This document shows positions 16,940-29,104 of a DNA stretch of 64,000 nucleotides, in pieces. Below the pieces are notes generated by a model that was given only the letters and a program-made list of their open reading frames with translations, was not told the origin of the DNA and made no database searches. The stretch's first letter is position 1. Every line of letters begins with the position of its first letter. A program made the translations under genes and the position numbers. The DNA lies in the NCBI RefSeq assembly GCF_020193575.1, contig NZ_JADYVD010000041.1, forward strand, positions 1 to 64,000, read 5' to 3'. The stretch comes from Ensifer sp. IC4062. GTDB taxonomy: Bacteria; Pseudomonadota; Alphaproteobacteria; Rhizobiales; Rhizobiaceae.

Positions 16940-17809
16940 ATGTCAGCCAAATATCCAATCATATCGATCACCGGCTCCTCCGGCGCCGGCACCACGACAG
17001 TGAAGGATACTTTCGAGAAGATTTTCAAGCGCGAGAACATTTCGGCGTCCTTCATTGAGGGCGATGCTTTCCACCGCTACGACCGGGAAACCATGCGCCG
17101 CAAGATAGCCGAGGAGAAAGCGCGGGGTGTCGACTTCACCCATTTCTCCGCGGAGGCGAACGAACTGGAAATCCTGGAGAGCGTCTTTGCCGAATACGGC
17201 AGGCGCGGCATCGGACGCACCCGTCATTACGTGCATGATGACGCCGAGGCCGCGAAATATGGCGCGGAACCCGGTACATTCACGAGCTGGGAGGAGTTTG
17301 GGGACAGCGATCTCCTGTTCTACGAGGGATTGCATGGCTGTGCCGTCACCGACACGGTCAATCTCGCGCAGCATTGCGATCTGAAAATCGGCGTCGTTCC
17401 GGTGATCAACTTGGAATGGATTCAGAAGATCCATCGCGACAAGGCGACGCGCGGGTACTCCACCGAGGCCGTGACCGACACGATACTCCGGCGCATGCCC
17501 GACTATGTGCACTATATCTGTCCGCAGTTTTCGCTCACCGATATTAATTTCCAGCGTGTTCCGATCGTCGACACGTCCAATCCTTTCATTGCCCGCTGGA
17601 TACCGACGCACGCCGAATCCATCCTGGTCATCCGCTTTGCCAAACCGCAAAGCATCGATTTCCCCTACCTGCTGTCGATGCTGCACAACAGCTTCATGTC
17701 ACGCGCCAATTCCATCGTGGTGCCAGGCGACAAGCTCGATCTCGCCATGCAGCTGATCTTCACCCCGCTCATCCACAAGCTGCTCGAGCGCAAACACCGC
17801 ATGTCGTGA
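16940..17809 (+). CDS. cbbP: Phosphoribulokinase
   Basis: The product is 289 residues. The P-loop GSSGAGTT is at 12-19, followed by [12 protein letters not shown] and the proteobacterial PRK features [13 protein letters not shown] and YEGLHG. It phosphorylates ribulose-5-phosphate to the RuBisCO substrate. The hexulose/PRK short form (about 290 residues) without the plant regulatory Cys pair is expected here. GGGAG precedes the ATG. Confidence 0.95.
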   Translation: MSAKYPIISITGSSGAGTTTVKDTFEKIFKRENISASFIEGDAFHRYDRETMRRKIAEEKARGVDFTHFSAEANELEILESVFAEYGRRGIGRTRHYVHDDAEAAKYGAEPGTFTSWEEFGDSDLLFYEGLHGCAVTDTVNLAQHCDLKIGVVPVINLEWIQKIHRDKATRGYSTEAVTDTILRRMPDYVHYICPQFSLTDINFQRVPIVDTSNPFIARWIPTHAESILVIRFAKPQSIDFPYLLSMLHNSFMSRANSIVVPGDKLDLAMQLIFTPLIHKLLERKHRMS

Positions 17810-17819
17810 GGAGGACATC

Positions 17820-19856
17820 ATGAATGTTTCGCAGCAGATCGACACCGCCGCATCGGAGCGCAACATGGCCGATGCCATTCGGTTTCTCGCCATGGATGCC
17901 GTACAGAAGGCCAACTCCGGCCATCCCGGGATGCCGATGGGCATGGCCGACGCGGTGACCGTCCTCTTCAATCGCTTCATCAAGATTGATCCTTCGCTCC
18001 CCGACTGGCCGGACCGCGATCGTTTCGTGCTTTCGGCTGGCCATGGGTCGATGCTGCTCTATGCAATCCATCACCTCATCGGCTTTGCCGACATGCCGAT
18101 GGCCGCGCTCTCAGCCTTCCGCCAGCTCGGCTCGAAAACGGCCGGGCATCCCGAATACGGTCATGCCCGTGGGATCGAGACCACCACCGGCCCGCTCGGC
18201 CAGGGAATTGCCACAGCCGTCGGCATGGCGATTGCCGAACAGATGATGGCCGCCCGCTTCTCGAGTTCACTCTGCAACCACTTCACCTACGTCGTTGCCG
18301 GCGACGGCTGCCTGCAGGAGGGTATCAGCCAAGAGGCGATCGACCTCGCCGGTCACCTGAAGCTGCGCAAGCTTATCGTGCTCTGGGACGACAACCGGAT
18401 ATCGATCGACGGTTCGACCGAACTCTCCACCTCGATGAATCAGCTTGCACGTTTCCGCGCCGCCGGCTGGGACGCCCAACGCGTCGACGGCCACGACCCC
18501 GATGCCGTGGCGAAGGCGATCCAGCGGGCACACCAGACCCGCAAGCCGTCGCTGATTGCCTGCCACACCCGGATCGGCAAGGGTGCAGCCAGCATGGAAG
18601 GCTCGCACAAGACCCATGGGGCCGCGCTCGGCGACAGGGAAATCGCCGCAACACGCGAGAAGCTCGCCTGGCCACACCCACCCTTCTTCGTGCCTCCAGA
18701 GATCAAGTCCGCCTGGCAACGGGTGGCGGTCAGAGGCCGGATGGCCCGCGAGGCATGGGAAATCCGACGCGACACTTCCCGCTCGAAAAAGCGCTACGAA
18801 AAGACCGTCGCCCGAGAATTGGACGGGGGTGTCGCGGATCTGCTGGCAAAATTCCGAGCCGCGCATCGCAAGAGGGGCTCCAAGGTCGCGACACGGCAGG
18901 CCTCGCAGATGACGCTGGAGGTCATCAATGGCGCGACGGCCTTGACGGTCGGCGGCTCCGCCGATCTCACCGGCTCGAACCTGACGATGACGTCGCAGAT
19001 GCAACCCATCGCGCCTGGTAATTTCAAGGGTCGTTACCTGCATTACGGTATCCGTGAGCACGGCATGGCGGCCGCCATGAACGGTATCGCGCTCCATGGC
19101 GGCTTCATTCCCTATGGCGGCACCTTCCTCGCCTTTTCCGACTATGCGCGCGGCGCGATTCGTCTCTCGGCACTGATGGGCCTGCCCATCATCTACGTAT
19201 TGACCCATGATTCCATCGGGCTCGGTGAGGACGGACCGACGCACCAGCCGATCGAGCATCTGGCGATGCTGCGCGCCACGCCCAACCTCAATGTCTTCCG
19301 GCCCGCCGACATCATCGAGACTGCCGAATGCTGGGAGATCGCGCTTGGCGAGAAGAAGACCCCAAGCGCCCTCGCCCTTTCGCGGCAGGCTCTGCCGATG
19401 CTGCGCCAGACGGACGGAGATGAGAATTTGTCCGCGCGCGGGGCCTATGTCCTCAGGGAAGTGCGCGGGCCCCGCGACATCACGCTGCTGGCGACCGGGT
19501 CCGAGGTCGAGATCGCCGTCGCTGCGGCGGAACGCTTGCAGGCCAACGAGGGTATCGCGGCCGCGGTGGTCTCCATGCCTTGCTGGGAGAAATTCGAAAT
19601 CCAGGATGCCTCCTATCAGAGGCAGGTGCTCGGAGATGCCCCGCGCATTGCCGTCGAAGCGGCAGGCCGGCTCGGCTGGGATCGCTGGATGGGGCCCGAT
19701 GGTGCCTTCGTCGGCATGCTCGGCTTCGGTGCCTCCGCACCCGCCGGAGAACTCTATCGCCATTTCGGCATCACCGCCGAGCATATCGGCGCCGAGGCTT
19801 TGGAGCTTGTCCGCAAGAATTTTCGGGAGGCGCTCCCCATGGGCACCGGCTCGTAG
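17820..19856 (+). CDS. cbbT: Transketolase
   Basis: The product is 678 residues, full length. N-terminal TPP domain: [15 protein letters not shown], then [13 protein letters not shown]...[10 protein letters not shown]. Middle domain: [24 protein letters not shown] and [16 protein letters not shown]-terminal domain: [16 protein letters not shown]. It carries out two of the carbon rearrangements of the Calvin cycle. Ten bases separate it from cbbP. Confidence 0.95.
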   Translation: MNVSQQIDTAASERNMADAIRFLAMDAVQKANSGHPGMPMGMADAVTVLFNRFIKIDPSLPDWPDRDRFVLSAGHGSMLLYAIHHLIGFADMPMAALSAFRQLGSKTAGHPEYGHARGIETTTGPLGQGIATAVGMAIAEQMMAARFSSSLCNHFTYVVAGDGCLQEGISQEAIDLAGHLKLRKLIVLWDDNRISIDGSTELSTSMNQLARFRAAGWDAQRVDGHDPDAVAKAIQRAHQTRKPSLIACHTRIGKGAASMEGSHKTHGAALGDREIAATREKLAWPHPPFFVPPEIKSAWQRVAVRGRMAREAWEIRRDTSRSKKRYEKTVARELDGGVADLLAKFRAAHRKRGSKVATRQASQMTLEVINGATALTVGGSADLTGSNLTMTSQMQPIAPGNFKGRYLHYGIREHGMAAAMNGIALHGGFIPYGGTFLAFSDYARGAIRLSALMGLPIIYVLTHDSIGLGEDGPTHQPIEHLAMLRATPNLNVFRPADIIETAECWEIALGEKKTPSALALSRQALPMLRQTDGDENLSARGAYVLREVRGPRDITLLATGSEVEIAVAAAERLQANEGIAAAVVSMPCWEKFEIQDASYQRQVLGDAPRIAVEAAGRLGWDRWMGPDGAFVGMLGFGASAPAGELYRHFGITAEHIGAEALELVRKNFREALPMGTGS

Positions 19857-19897
19857 GCCGGCGAAGACATCATCGCATCATTCAGGGAGGTTTGACC

Positions 19898-22467
<2,570 letters not shown>

Positions 22468-22492
22468 CGGCATAGGAGAAGGAGAAACGAAT

Positions 22493-22882
22493 ATGCGTAT
22501 CACCCAAGGATGCTTCTCTTTCCTGCCGGACCTGACGGACGAACAGATAACGGCACAGGTGGAGTATTGTCTCGGCAAAGGATGGGCGATCGGCGTCGAG
22601 CACACCGACGATCCGCATCCCCGCAATACCTATTGGGAAATGTGGGGTAACCCGATGTTCGACCTCAGGGATGCCAAGGGCGTGATGATGGAGGTGGAGG
22701 ATTGCCGCAAGGCCCATCCGCAGGATTACATCCGCCTGAATGCCTTCGATTCCAGCCGCGGTCTCGAGACGGTGACGATGTCCTTCATCGTCAACCGTCC
22801 CGAAAACGAACCGAGCCTCAGGATGACCCGCACGGAAAGCCGCGGCCGTAGCCAGCACTATGCCTGGGAAACGCAGCGGTAG
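22493..22882 (+). CDS. cbbS: RuBisCO small subunit, red type
   Basis: The product is 129 residues from the ATG at 22493; AGGAGAAGGAG lies just upstream. [19 protein letters not shown] and [15 protein letters not shown] are the family hallmarks, and the C-terminal extension ([11 protein letters not shown]...) is the long hairpin tail of red-type small subunits. Twenty-five bases separate it from cbbL. Confidence 0.96.
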   Translation: MRITQGCFSFLPDLTDEQITAQVEYCLGKGWAIGVEHTDDPHPRNTYWEMWGNPMFDLRDAKGVMMEVEDCRKAHPQDYIRLNAFDSSRGLETVTMSFIVNRPENEPSLRMTRTESRGRSQHYAWETQR

Positions 22883-22896
22883 AAGGAGCAGACGAA

Positions 22897-23832
22897 ATGA
22901 CGATGGCGGAAGTCCAATCAAGCCCCGAAAGCCTGCCGACATCGGTCGATCTCGCCGAGGAATACAGGGCCTCCGGTGTGGCCGAGGTGCTCGATGAACT
23001 TAATAGAGAGCTCGTCGGTCTGAAGCCTGTAAAGCGGCGGATTCGTGAGACGGCCGCCCTGCTGCTCGTTGAAAGGGCCCGCCGTGCAATGGGCCTGACC
23101 CATGAAGCGCCGTCGCTGCACATGAGCTTCACGGGCAATCCCGGCACCGGCAAGACGACGGTCGCCTTGCGCATGGCCGATCTGCTGCACAGGCTCGGCT
23201 ATATCCGCAAGGGCCATCTGGTGTCGGTGACGCGCGACGATCTGGTTGGGCAATATATCGGCCACACGGCGCCCAAGACCAAGGAGATCCTGAAGAAGGC
23301 AATGGGCGGCGTGCTGTTCATCGATGAGGCCTATTATCTCTACAGGCCGGACAACGAGCGCGACTATGGTCAGGAAGCGATCGAGATCCTGCTGCAGGTG
23401 ATGGAGAACAACCGCGACGACCTGGTAGTCATTCTCGCTGGATACGCCGACCGCATGGACCGATTTTTTGAGAGCAATCCAGGTTTTCGCTCGCGCATTG
23501 CCCACCATATCGATTTTCCCGATTACGACGACGGGGAGCTCCTGTCGATCGCCGAGAGCATGCTCAGCCGCCAGGGCTATCGTTTTGACGTCAACGCGAC
23601 AGCGGTGATGGGCGACTACATCGCACGCCGTAGGCGTCAGCCGCATTTCGCCAATGCGCGCTCGATCCGCAACGCGCTCGACCGGGCACGGCTGCGGCAG
23701 GCGAACCGCCTGTTCGAGGAAACAGTCGGTCCGGCTGACGCCGAGCAACTCTCAACCATTACGGCCCGGGACATTTCCGCGAGCCGCGTGTTCAGCATGG
23801 GTGACCCCAATCATCCGGAGACAACGTCATGA
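22897..23832 (+). CDS. cbbX: CbbX, red-type RuBisCO activase (AAA+)
   Basis: The product is 311 residues. Walker [10 protein letters not shown] is at 80-88, Walker B VLFIDEA at 139-145, and the arginine-finger region is [12 protein letters not shown]. CbbX removes inhibitory sugar phosphates from red-type RuBisCO by tugging the C-terminus of the large subunit. It follows cbbS by 14 bases and overlaps cbbE (ATGA). Confidence 0.95.
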   Translation: MTMAEVQSSPESLPTSVDLAEEYRASGVAEVLDELNRELVGLKPVKRRIRETAALLLVERARRAMGLTHEAPSLHMSFTGNPGTGKTTVALRMADLLHRLGYIRKGHLVSVTRDDLVGQYIGHTAPKTKEILKKAMGGVLFIDEAYYLYRPDNERDYGQEAIEILLQVMENNRDDLVVILAGYADRMDRFFESNPGFRSRIAHHIDFPDYDDGELLSIAESMLSRQGYRFDVNATAVMGDYIARRRRQPHFANARSIRNALDRARLRQANRLFEETVGPADAEQLSTITARDISASRVFSMGDPNHPETTS

Positions 23833-24515
23833 GCGCGAAGACCATCATAGCCCCCTCGGTTCTGTCGGCCGATTTCTCGAGACTCGGCGGAGAGGTCGAG
23901 ACCGTCTGCCGGGCGGGTGCCGACTGGATCCACCTTGATGTGATGGACGGCCATTTCGTGCCAAACATCACTTTCGGGCCACCAGTCATCAAAGCGATCC
24001 GGAATCGAACAGACAAGGTGTTCGATTGTCACTTGATGATCGCACCAGCCGACCCGTTTCTCGGTGCCTTCGCCGATGCCGGCTGCGATATCATCACCGT
24101 GCATGCCGAAGCGACCTCCCACCTCGACAGATCGTTGCAGGCGATCCGCGATCTCGGCTGCAAGGCCGGCGTATCGCTCAATCCCTCGACGCCGGAGACT
24201 GTCATCGAATATGTGCTGGATCGGCTCGACCTCATCCTTCTGATGACGGTCAATCCGGGTTTCGGCGGCCAAGCCTTCATTCCGTCTGTCGTCGAGAAGG
24301 TGAGGCGTGTAAAGTCCATGATTGGCAGCCGTCCGATCCACATCGAGATCGACGGCGGCGTGACGCCTGAAACGGCGCCGCTCGTTGCCGCGGCCGGTGC
24401 GGATGTGCTGGTTGCCGGCTCGGCGGTGTTCAAGGGCGGCAATGAGGAAGCCTATGCGAAAAACATCGCGGCCATTCGCGCGGCCTCCGATGGCGCTATG
24501 AAGAAAGCGGCGTGA
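23829..24515 (+). CDS. cbbE: Ribulose-phosphate 3-epimerase
   Basis: The product is 228 residues. Motifs: [10 protein letters not shown] at the start, [17 protein letters not shown] (metal ligands His, Asp), [10 protein letters not shown] and IDGGV. It interconverts xylulose-5-P and ribulose-5-P. The start overlaps the cbbX stop, so it is the eighth gene of the operon. It may equally be named rpe. Confidence 0.95.
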   Translation: MSAKTIIAPSVLSADFSRLGGEVETVCRAGADWIHLDVMDGHFVPNITFGPPVIKAIRNRTDKVFDCHLMIAPADPFLGAFADAGCDIITVHAEATSHLDRSLQAIRDLGCKAGVSLNPSTPETVIEYVLDRLDLILLMTVNPGFGGQAFIPSVVEKVRRVKSMIGSRPIHIEIDGGVTPETAPLVAAAGADVLVAGSAVFKGGNEEAYAKNIAAIRAASDGAMKKAA

Positions 24516-24518
24516 ACC

Positions 24519-25085
24519 ATGGCCGCGACCCCTCCTGTCTGTGATTTCGGCTGGCCGGCGGTCGACGCTAGGCTTCCGAGCGTAGATGGTCTCACCCACT
24601 CCATATTCGATCAGGCCGGCCCGAAGGGGCTGGTCGTTGCCTTTATCTGCAATCATTGCCCCTATGTGAAAGCGGTCATCGCGCGGATCGTGCGGGACGC
24701 GATCGAGCTCAAGGGTCACGGCGTCGGCTTCGTGGCGATTAGCGCTAATGACGCCGAGGCCTATCCGGAGGACTCGTTCGACAACATGAGGCGCTTTGCT
24801 TCGCAAAACGCCCTGCCCTTCCCCTATCTCTACGACGAGGACCAATCCGTCGCCAAAGCCTATGGCGCCGTCTGCACGCCCGACTTCTTCGGCTTCAACA
24901 AGGACATGAAGCTGCAATACCGCGGGCGACTGGACGCCTCTCGCAAGGAGATCGGCCCTGCCGATCTACGGCGCGATCTTTACGAGGCGATGGTCATGGT
25001 CGCGCTGTTTGGCAAAGGTCCGACGGAACAACAGCCTTCCATAGGCTGTGCCATAAAATGGAAAGCATCGGCCTATTGGGCCTGA
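24519..25085 (+). CDS. Thioredoxin-fold redoxin at the end of the cbb operon
   Basis: The product is 188 residues, starting three bases after cbbE. It has the AhpC/TSA-redoxin fold: VVAFICNHCPYVKAV contains a Cys-x-x-Cys pair (CNHC), then AISANDAEAYPEDSFDNM, and a cis-Pro segment VCTPDFFGF. The C-terminal IGCAIKWK is a typical end of this thioredoxin-like family. It is probably a thiol oxidoreductase or peroxiredoxin. Its place in the operon suggests a redox role coupled to the Calvin enzymes, but this is inference. Confidence 0.82.
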   Translation: MAATPPVCDFGWPAVDARLPSVDGLTHSIFDQAGPKGLVVAFICNHCPYVKAVIARIVRDAIELKGHGVGFVAISANDAEAYPEDSFDNMRRFASQNALPFPYLYDEDQSVAKAYGAVCTPDFFGFNKDMKLQYRGRLDASRKEIGPADLRRDLYEAMVMVALFGKGPTEQQPSIGCAIKWKASAYWA

Positions 25086-25157
25086 ACCCCCGTTCCGCCG
25101 GCGTGTTACGGGCACCCCCCCTCTGCTCCCAACGGACTTGGCCGAAAATGCCTCAAA

Positions 25158-25205
25158 CCCCGCCCGTTGGGAGAGAGCCTCCTGGAAGGAGACAAACGGG
25201 CGGGG
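25158..25205 (+). terminator. Palindrome after the cbb operon, probable terminator
   Basis: CCCCGCCCGTT at 25158-25168 pairs perfectly with AACGGGCGGGG at 25195-25205; an inner TCCT/AGGA can extend it. It lies between the convergent cbb operon and gfa, so it could serve both. There is no T-run, so it may be Rho-assisted or merely a repeat. Confidence 0.6.
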
Positions 25206-25234
25206 TCCGAGGGAGGAGGCGTTGGGCTCTCTTG

Positions 25235-25804
25235 TCAGGCCGGCAGTGCGCCGGACTGTTTGGCGATATGCGTGGCGATCGCGTCCATCAGCGTGGGCGA
25301 CAAGCAATCATAGGGCTGCAGGCCGAGCTCCGTCAGGCGTGCACGTATGTCCGGCATCCTGTCGGGGCTGACGCCGCTTTCGATGACCGAGGAAACGAAG
25401 GCCGCGAATTCCGGCGGCGACCAACCGGTCTCGTCGCTGAGTTCGGTATGCACAAAATCGAGGCCATAGAAGGGATGCTTGGTGTTCTCGATCCGGCCAT
25501 ACATGTGCGTGCCGCAATCGCTGCAGGCGTAACGCTGGATCGTCGCGCTTGGATCGACAATCTGCAACTTCTCCGAACCTGATGTGACGTTCACCTTGTC
25601 CCGGCTGACAACAGCGATCTGCGCAAAGATCGCGCCGTTCGGCTTCCAACATTTGGTGCAACCGCAGGCGTGGTTGTGTGCCGTCTGTGCGCCGATCTCG
25701 ACGGTCACCGGATTGGTAGCGCATTTGCATTTCAGCGTGCCGCCCTGAAACTCCGAACTGGCGGGCGGAAAGCCGTTGTCGATGGACGGATGTAGCTTAA
25801 GCAT
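25235..25804 (-). CDS. gfa: Gfa-type (glutathione-formaldehyde family) zinc protein
   Basis: The product is 189 residues. The Cys sets typical of the GFA family are visible: CKC at about 26-28, CGCTKCW at about 47-53 and [11 protein letters not shown] at about 94. The C-terminal half ([17 protein letters not shown]) matches the Gfa subfamily first described as speeding formation of S-hydroxymethyl-glutathione; that activity has been questioned. It sits at the edge of the C1 island, which fits a role in formaldehyde handling. Confidence 0.9.
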   Translation of the reverse strand: MLKLHPSIDNGFPPASSEFQGGTLKCKCATNPVTVEIGAQTAHNHACGCTKCWKPNGAIFAQIAVVSRDKVNVTSGSEKLQIVDPSATIQRYACSDCGTHMYGRIENTKHPFYGLDFVHTELSDETGWSPPEFAAFVSSVIESGVSPDRMPDIRARLTELGLQPYDCLSPTLMDAIATHIAKQSGALPA

Positions 25805-25870
25805 TTGTTCCTCCTCTCTCTTGAACGTCTTCAGGTCCTTCCCGAGAAAGCAGGATCAAGGCAAATGCCG

Positions 25871-26236
25871 TCAGCGGCAATATAGCGGAAAGTGTCGGTT
25901 TTCGGCGTCGGCCGCCTGGAAACGGGCATAGTCAAGCGTCTTGTCCATGTCGAAACGGATGTCGCGCAGGATCTCCCCCTCGCCGGATGCCTTTGCCGGA
26001 CATCGACCTCATGCCGTCCTCCAGCGCCGAACCCGGCGTTCTGACGGCTGCAGGAGAAGCACCTCGACCAGCGGCATCACGCCGATGACGAAAGGCGCGT
26101 AGACCAGCACCATGGCCAGAGGCTGAGGCAGGACGGAGGCGTCCGCCCTCAGGTCGGCCGCTACGATCCAGAGCAGTAGAGGGAGTTCATTGCCTCCTCC
26201 CTCAAAACTGTCATTTCCCTGAATGGAAGGCTGCAC
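25871..26236 (-). pseudogene. Degenerate coding remnant downstream of the PQQ beta-propeller gene
   Basis: One frame reads from about 26236: a hydrophobic stretch LPLLLWIVAADLR, then VLVYAPFVIGVMPLVEVLLL, a basic end and a TGA. In the same frame after the TGA comes GEGEILRDIRFDMDKTLDYARF and a final stop at 25871. The amphipathic, coding-like character on both sides of an internal stop suggests a decayed gene. A good ribosome site (GGGAGGAGG, about 26188) leads only to a nine-codon frame. I cannot identify the parent. Its position is where PQQ-linked clusters usually carry ABC ATPase and permease genes. Confidence 0.4.
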
Positions 26237-26258
26237 CTTCCGGCTGCATTGCTCCCTT

Positions 26259-27233
26259 TCAATTCGGAGCGACCACGACCCCCCAAGGCTGCTCGCCGAC
26301 CTGAATCGAGCGGATCACCGTTTCCTCCTTGACGTCGATGATACTGACATCGTTGGAATTGCCGTTCGTGGTGATCAGGAATTCCTCGCCCGGAGTGAAT
26401 GCCATCTGCCAGACGCGCTGCCCGACAAGCAGGTATTCGACAACTTCATCCTTCGCGGCGTCGATCACCGCAACCCGGTTGGCCGGGCCGAGCGCCACGA
26501 AAACGCGGGAGCCGTCCTTGGTCGCCTTGACGCCCACAGGCTGCAACCATTCCGGCAGAATGCCCGGTACGGCAAAGCCGATCTTTTTGGCGATCGCGGG
26601 CTCGGGCGCCGTCAGGTCGATTACCGAAACGGTGCCGCCGATTTCAGAGCTGACGTAGAGCTTCTTGCCGTCGGCCGTGAATTCGGCATAGCGCGGGCGC
26701 TGGTCCACCCGCACGTTGTGCTCGATCTCGTAGGTGGAGGCATTGATGAAATGGGCCATATTGGTGGTTTCGGAGGTGTTGATGATGGTCTTCGCATCCG
26801 GGCTGACCGCAACGCCTTCCGGTTCGACGCCAACCGGTATTTCGGCCAGCACCTGGCGCGTCTTGACGTCCACGACGGTCACCAGATTATCGTCCTCATT
26901 GGCGATATAGAGCGGATTGCCCGAGGGATCGAGAGCGAAAAGTTCCGGATCGGGGCCTGACGGCAGCGTATGCAGTTCCTTGTAGGTTTCGGGATCGAAC
27001 ACCCGGACGGTATCATCGTCTGAGGCACAGACATAGAGCTCCTTGCCATCCGGACTGATTGTGATGCCGCGCGGCCTGTTGCCGGCCGGGAAAGTGGCGA
27101 TCACCTCCCAGCTTTGGCTGTCGAGCACAGTCACGTTATTGCTGCGTTCGTTGGTCACGAACACCTTGTTGGCCTCAGCAGGGCCGGCAAACATCAGGAC
27201 GGACGGCAGAAGCGCCAATGCGGATCTCAGCAT
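26259..27233 (-). CDS. PQQ-system-associated YVTN beta-propeller protein, periplasmic
   Basis: The product is 324 residues from the ATG at 27233 (TGGAGG just upstream, formed by the end of the previous gene). A signal peptide ends at AEA (about residue 21). The rest is about seven repeats of the YVTN type (NKVFVTNERSNNVTVLD, LYVCASDDDTVRVFD, LYIANEDDNLVTVVD, LYVSSEIGGTVSVID). Such propellers occur in gene sets linked to PQQ-dependent alcohol dehydrogenases together with an ABC transporter. The function is not known; it could bind a metal or ligand in the periplasm. It begins directly after the substrate-binding gene upstream. Confidence 0.85.
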   Translation of the reverse strand: MLRSALALLPSVLMFAGPAEANKVFVTNERSNNVTVLDSQSWEVIATFPAGNRPRGITISPDGKELYVCASDDDTVRVFDPETYKELHTLPSGPDPELFALDPSGNPLYIANEDDNLVTVVDVKTRQVLAEIPVGVEPEGVAVSPDAKTIINTSETTNMAHFINASTYEIEHNVRVDQRPRYAEFTADGKKLYVSSEIGGTVSVIDLTAPEPAIAKKIGFAVPGILPEWLQPVGVKATKDGSRVFVALGPANRVAVIDAAKDEVVEYLLVGQRVWQMAFTPGEEFLITTNGNSNDVSIIDVKEETVIRSIQVGEQPWGVVVAPN

Positions 27234-27234
27234 T

Positions 27235-28422
27235 CTAACCTCCAAAGGCGTGGCAAGCGGTTTCGGGTGCATCTATACCCAGCGTGTCGAGCGGCGAATG
27301 CTGGTGCAGGTAACCATCCTGCGGCGAGACGGACACCGTCACCCGGCCGTCGGTCAAAAGGATTGGCTGGCGCAGTTGCCCATTCCAGGGGCGGAAGGTC
27401 AGCTTCTGGCCCTTGAATGCCGCGAGTTCGAAATCTGGCGAAAGGGCATAGGCCCTGACGGAAGCCGGATCGGTCTTGCCGGACTGCGTCACCGCTTCGC
27501 CGATGACGCGCATGGCAAGCCAGGCCTGGTAGTCCTCCTCGCGCATGCTGCGGCCGGTCAGCTTCTCGAAGCGGCGTTGGAACTGGGTCGCGCCCCAGGC
27601 CTCCTGTGCGGCATGCCAGGAAAGCGGGCGAAGCCCCGCGGATCCTGCCACAGGCCTCGGATCCCAGGAGTGATAAGGCAGGTAAGGTGCGAAGACGCCG
27701 GCCTCGTCGGCCGCGATGATCACGTCGTGATCCTCGGCATTCTGGGTAAATACGGGGATCTGTTTTTGCACCATGACGTGACCGGTGTCCGTGCGCCGGG
27801 CGCCGCCGGTGTCGACGAACTCGCGCTCCTCAATGATCTCCGCCCCGAACTTGGCGGCCGATTTGCGATAGTTTTCTGCCAGAAGCGTGTCTTCGGGGTG
27901 CGAGCCATGGATCAAGAAGATGCGCGTCCATTTCTTCCACATGAGGAACTGAATAAGGCTATCGCTGAGCATGGAACGGCTCGGCGAGACATGCAGCACA
28001 TTGGCCCGGCAGTCGACGTCGCGCAGCGTCTCGTCGCGAGCGCCTGCATTCAAAAGCAGTACCTCGGACCCGGCCCGGTCTGATAGCGCCTTCAGGGTCT
28101 CGCCTTCCGCGATCAACGTGATCAGGTTGAAGCCTTCGGCTTTTAACGCATCCAGCGCTGCCGCTGCCTTGTCCGGTGCAACCGCCTGCGCTTTCAGCGT
28201 GTAGTCCGTGTCCGTGAAGGCACCGGTCGTCCGATTGTCCTCATTGCCCAGCATGGCGCCCGCAAAACCCAGATCGTCCGGCGGCGCGTCGAGCCGCGAA
28301 ATCGGCGGGCCGACCACGCGGTCGATCCTGAGCACGGCGGCTTTCACCTCCATGGCCCGTAAGGGGAGCGAGACGAGCATCGCCGTCCAAAAAACGGCAA
28401 GCGTAAGCGGTAGCTTAGACAT
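27235..28422 (-). CDS. PQQ-linked ABC substrate-binding protein
   Basis: The product is 395 residues with a signal peptide (cleavage near LRA, about residue 23). The body resembles periplasmic binding proteins of the branched-chain amino-acid type: VLLLNAGARDETLRDVDC, SMLSDSLIQFLMWKKW, IFLIHGSHPEDTLLAENYRKSAAKFGAEI and the downstream AYLAMRVIGEAV-like helix. I recognise the TIGR-type family of binding proteins found with PQQ alcohol dehydrogenases. The ligand is unknown. It is the first gene of a minus-strand pair with the beta-propeller gene; no ABC ATPase or permease is nearby. Confidence 0.8.
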   Translation of the reverse strand: MSKLPLTLAVFWTAMLVSLPLRAMEVKAAVLRIDRVVGPPISRLDAPPDDLGFAGAMLGNEDNRTTGAFTDTDYTLKAQAVAPDKAAAALDALKAEGFNLITLIAEGETLKALSDRAGSEVLLLNAGARDETLRDVDCRANVLHVSPSRSMLSDSLIQFLMWKKWTRIFLIHGSHPEDTLLAENYRKSAAKFGAEIIEEREFVDTGGARRTDTGHVMVQKQIPVFTQNAEDHDVIIAADEAGVFAPYLPYHSWDPRPVAGSAGLRPLSWHAAQEAWGATQFQRRFEKLTGRSMREEDYQAWLAMRVIGEAVTQSGKTDPASVRAYALSPDFELAAFKGQKLTFRPWNGQLRQPILLTDGRVTVSVSPQDGYLHQHSPLDTLGIDAPETACHAFGG

Positions 28423-28549
28423 AGCCGGAACGACCTCCCAACCTTCCCTGACACTCTGTCGGGGAGGAGATTAACAGTGCAATTTGTGTCGCAAAACCGA
28501 GACTTATGGAGCGTAGTTTCGCAAAACGCCTGTGCTAGGCTGAGCCCCC
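28423..28549. promoter_or_regulatory. Divergent promoter region with repeated TCGCAAAAC
   Basis: The gap between the minus-strand binding-protein gene and the plus-strand DUF2380-like gene holds two copies of TCGCAAAAC, at 28489-28497 and 28519-28527, 30 bases apart. The reverse complement contains TTGCGA, a core also found in the adhC upstream region near 34997. They are candidate operator sites for a shared regulator of the C1 island. Confidence 0.4.
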
Positions 28550-29059
28550 ATGCAACGCATTCTGACCGCGCTCGTCCTGGCCCTGGCGCCGGCGCTTGCC
28601 CTGGCAGCGCTGGACAAGCCGCTGATGTCAGGCGCCAAGGTGGCATTCCTTGGCATGACCTTCATCGATCTGTCGACGGAGGGCGCTTACAATGGTGTGC
28701 GCGGCGACGAAACGGCGCGACTGAAGCTGGTGGAGGGCGCCGCGCGCGACCGCTTTGTGGCGGAAGGATTCGTCATTCTCTCGAATGAGTCCGTGGCAAC
28801 TGACCTCGCGAACACGGTAAACCCCGCCAACTGCTACGGCTGCGACGTGCGTACAGGCGACCGGCTCGGCGCCGACTATGTGCTGGTTGGTGAAGTGAGG
28901 AAGGTCTCCAACCTCATTCTTTCGATAAACCTGGTTCTGCGCGACGTGCGCTCCGGCGAGATGCTGCGCGGTCTTGCGGTGGACATACGCTCCAATACCG
29001 ACGACAGCTGGCTGCGCGGCCTTCGCTACATTCTGAAAAATCACTTCTTTAAAACGTGA
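28550..29059 (+). CDS. DUF2380/DUF3280-type secreted protein
   Basis: The product is 169 residues. A signal peptide (MQRILTALVLALAPALALA) is followed by VAFLGMTFIDLSTEG, a Cys pair in NPANCYGCDVRTGDRLGADYVLVGEVRKVSNLILSI and LVLRDVRSGEMLRG. This matches the uncharacterised DUF2380-like family that occurs beside PQQ-dependent dehydrogenase genes. The fold resembles TolB-N/curli-assembly-type domains. The function is unknown. It is the only plus-strand gene within the xox part of the island. Confidence 0.75.
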   Translation: MQRILTALVLALAPALALAALDKPLMSGAKVAFLGMTFIDLSTEGAYNGVRGDETARLKLVEGAARDRFVAEGFVILSNESVATDLANTVNPANCYGCDVRTGDRLGADYVLVGEVRKVSNLILSINLVLRDVRSGEMLRGLAVDIRSNTDDSWLRGLRYILKNHFFKT

Positions 29060-29104
29060 GGCCGGCAGCCGTCGAGGCGGAAAAACAGCACCGGCCGAAG
29101 CGGA

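Noticed and set aside
18267..19784. 505-codon minus-strand frame opposite cbbT
   Set aside because: Shadow of transketolase, no domain.
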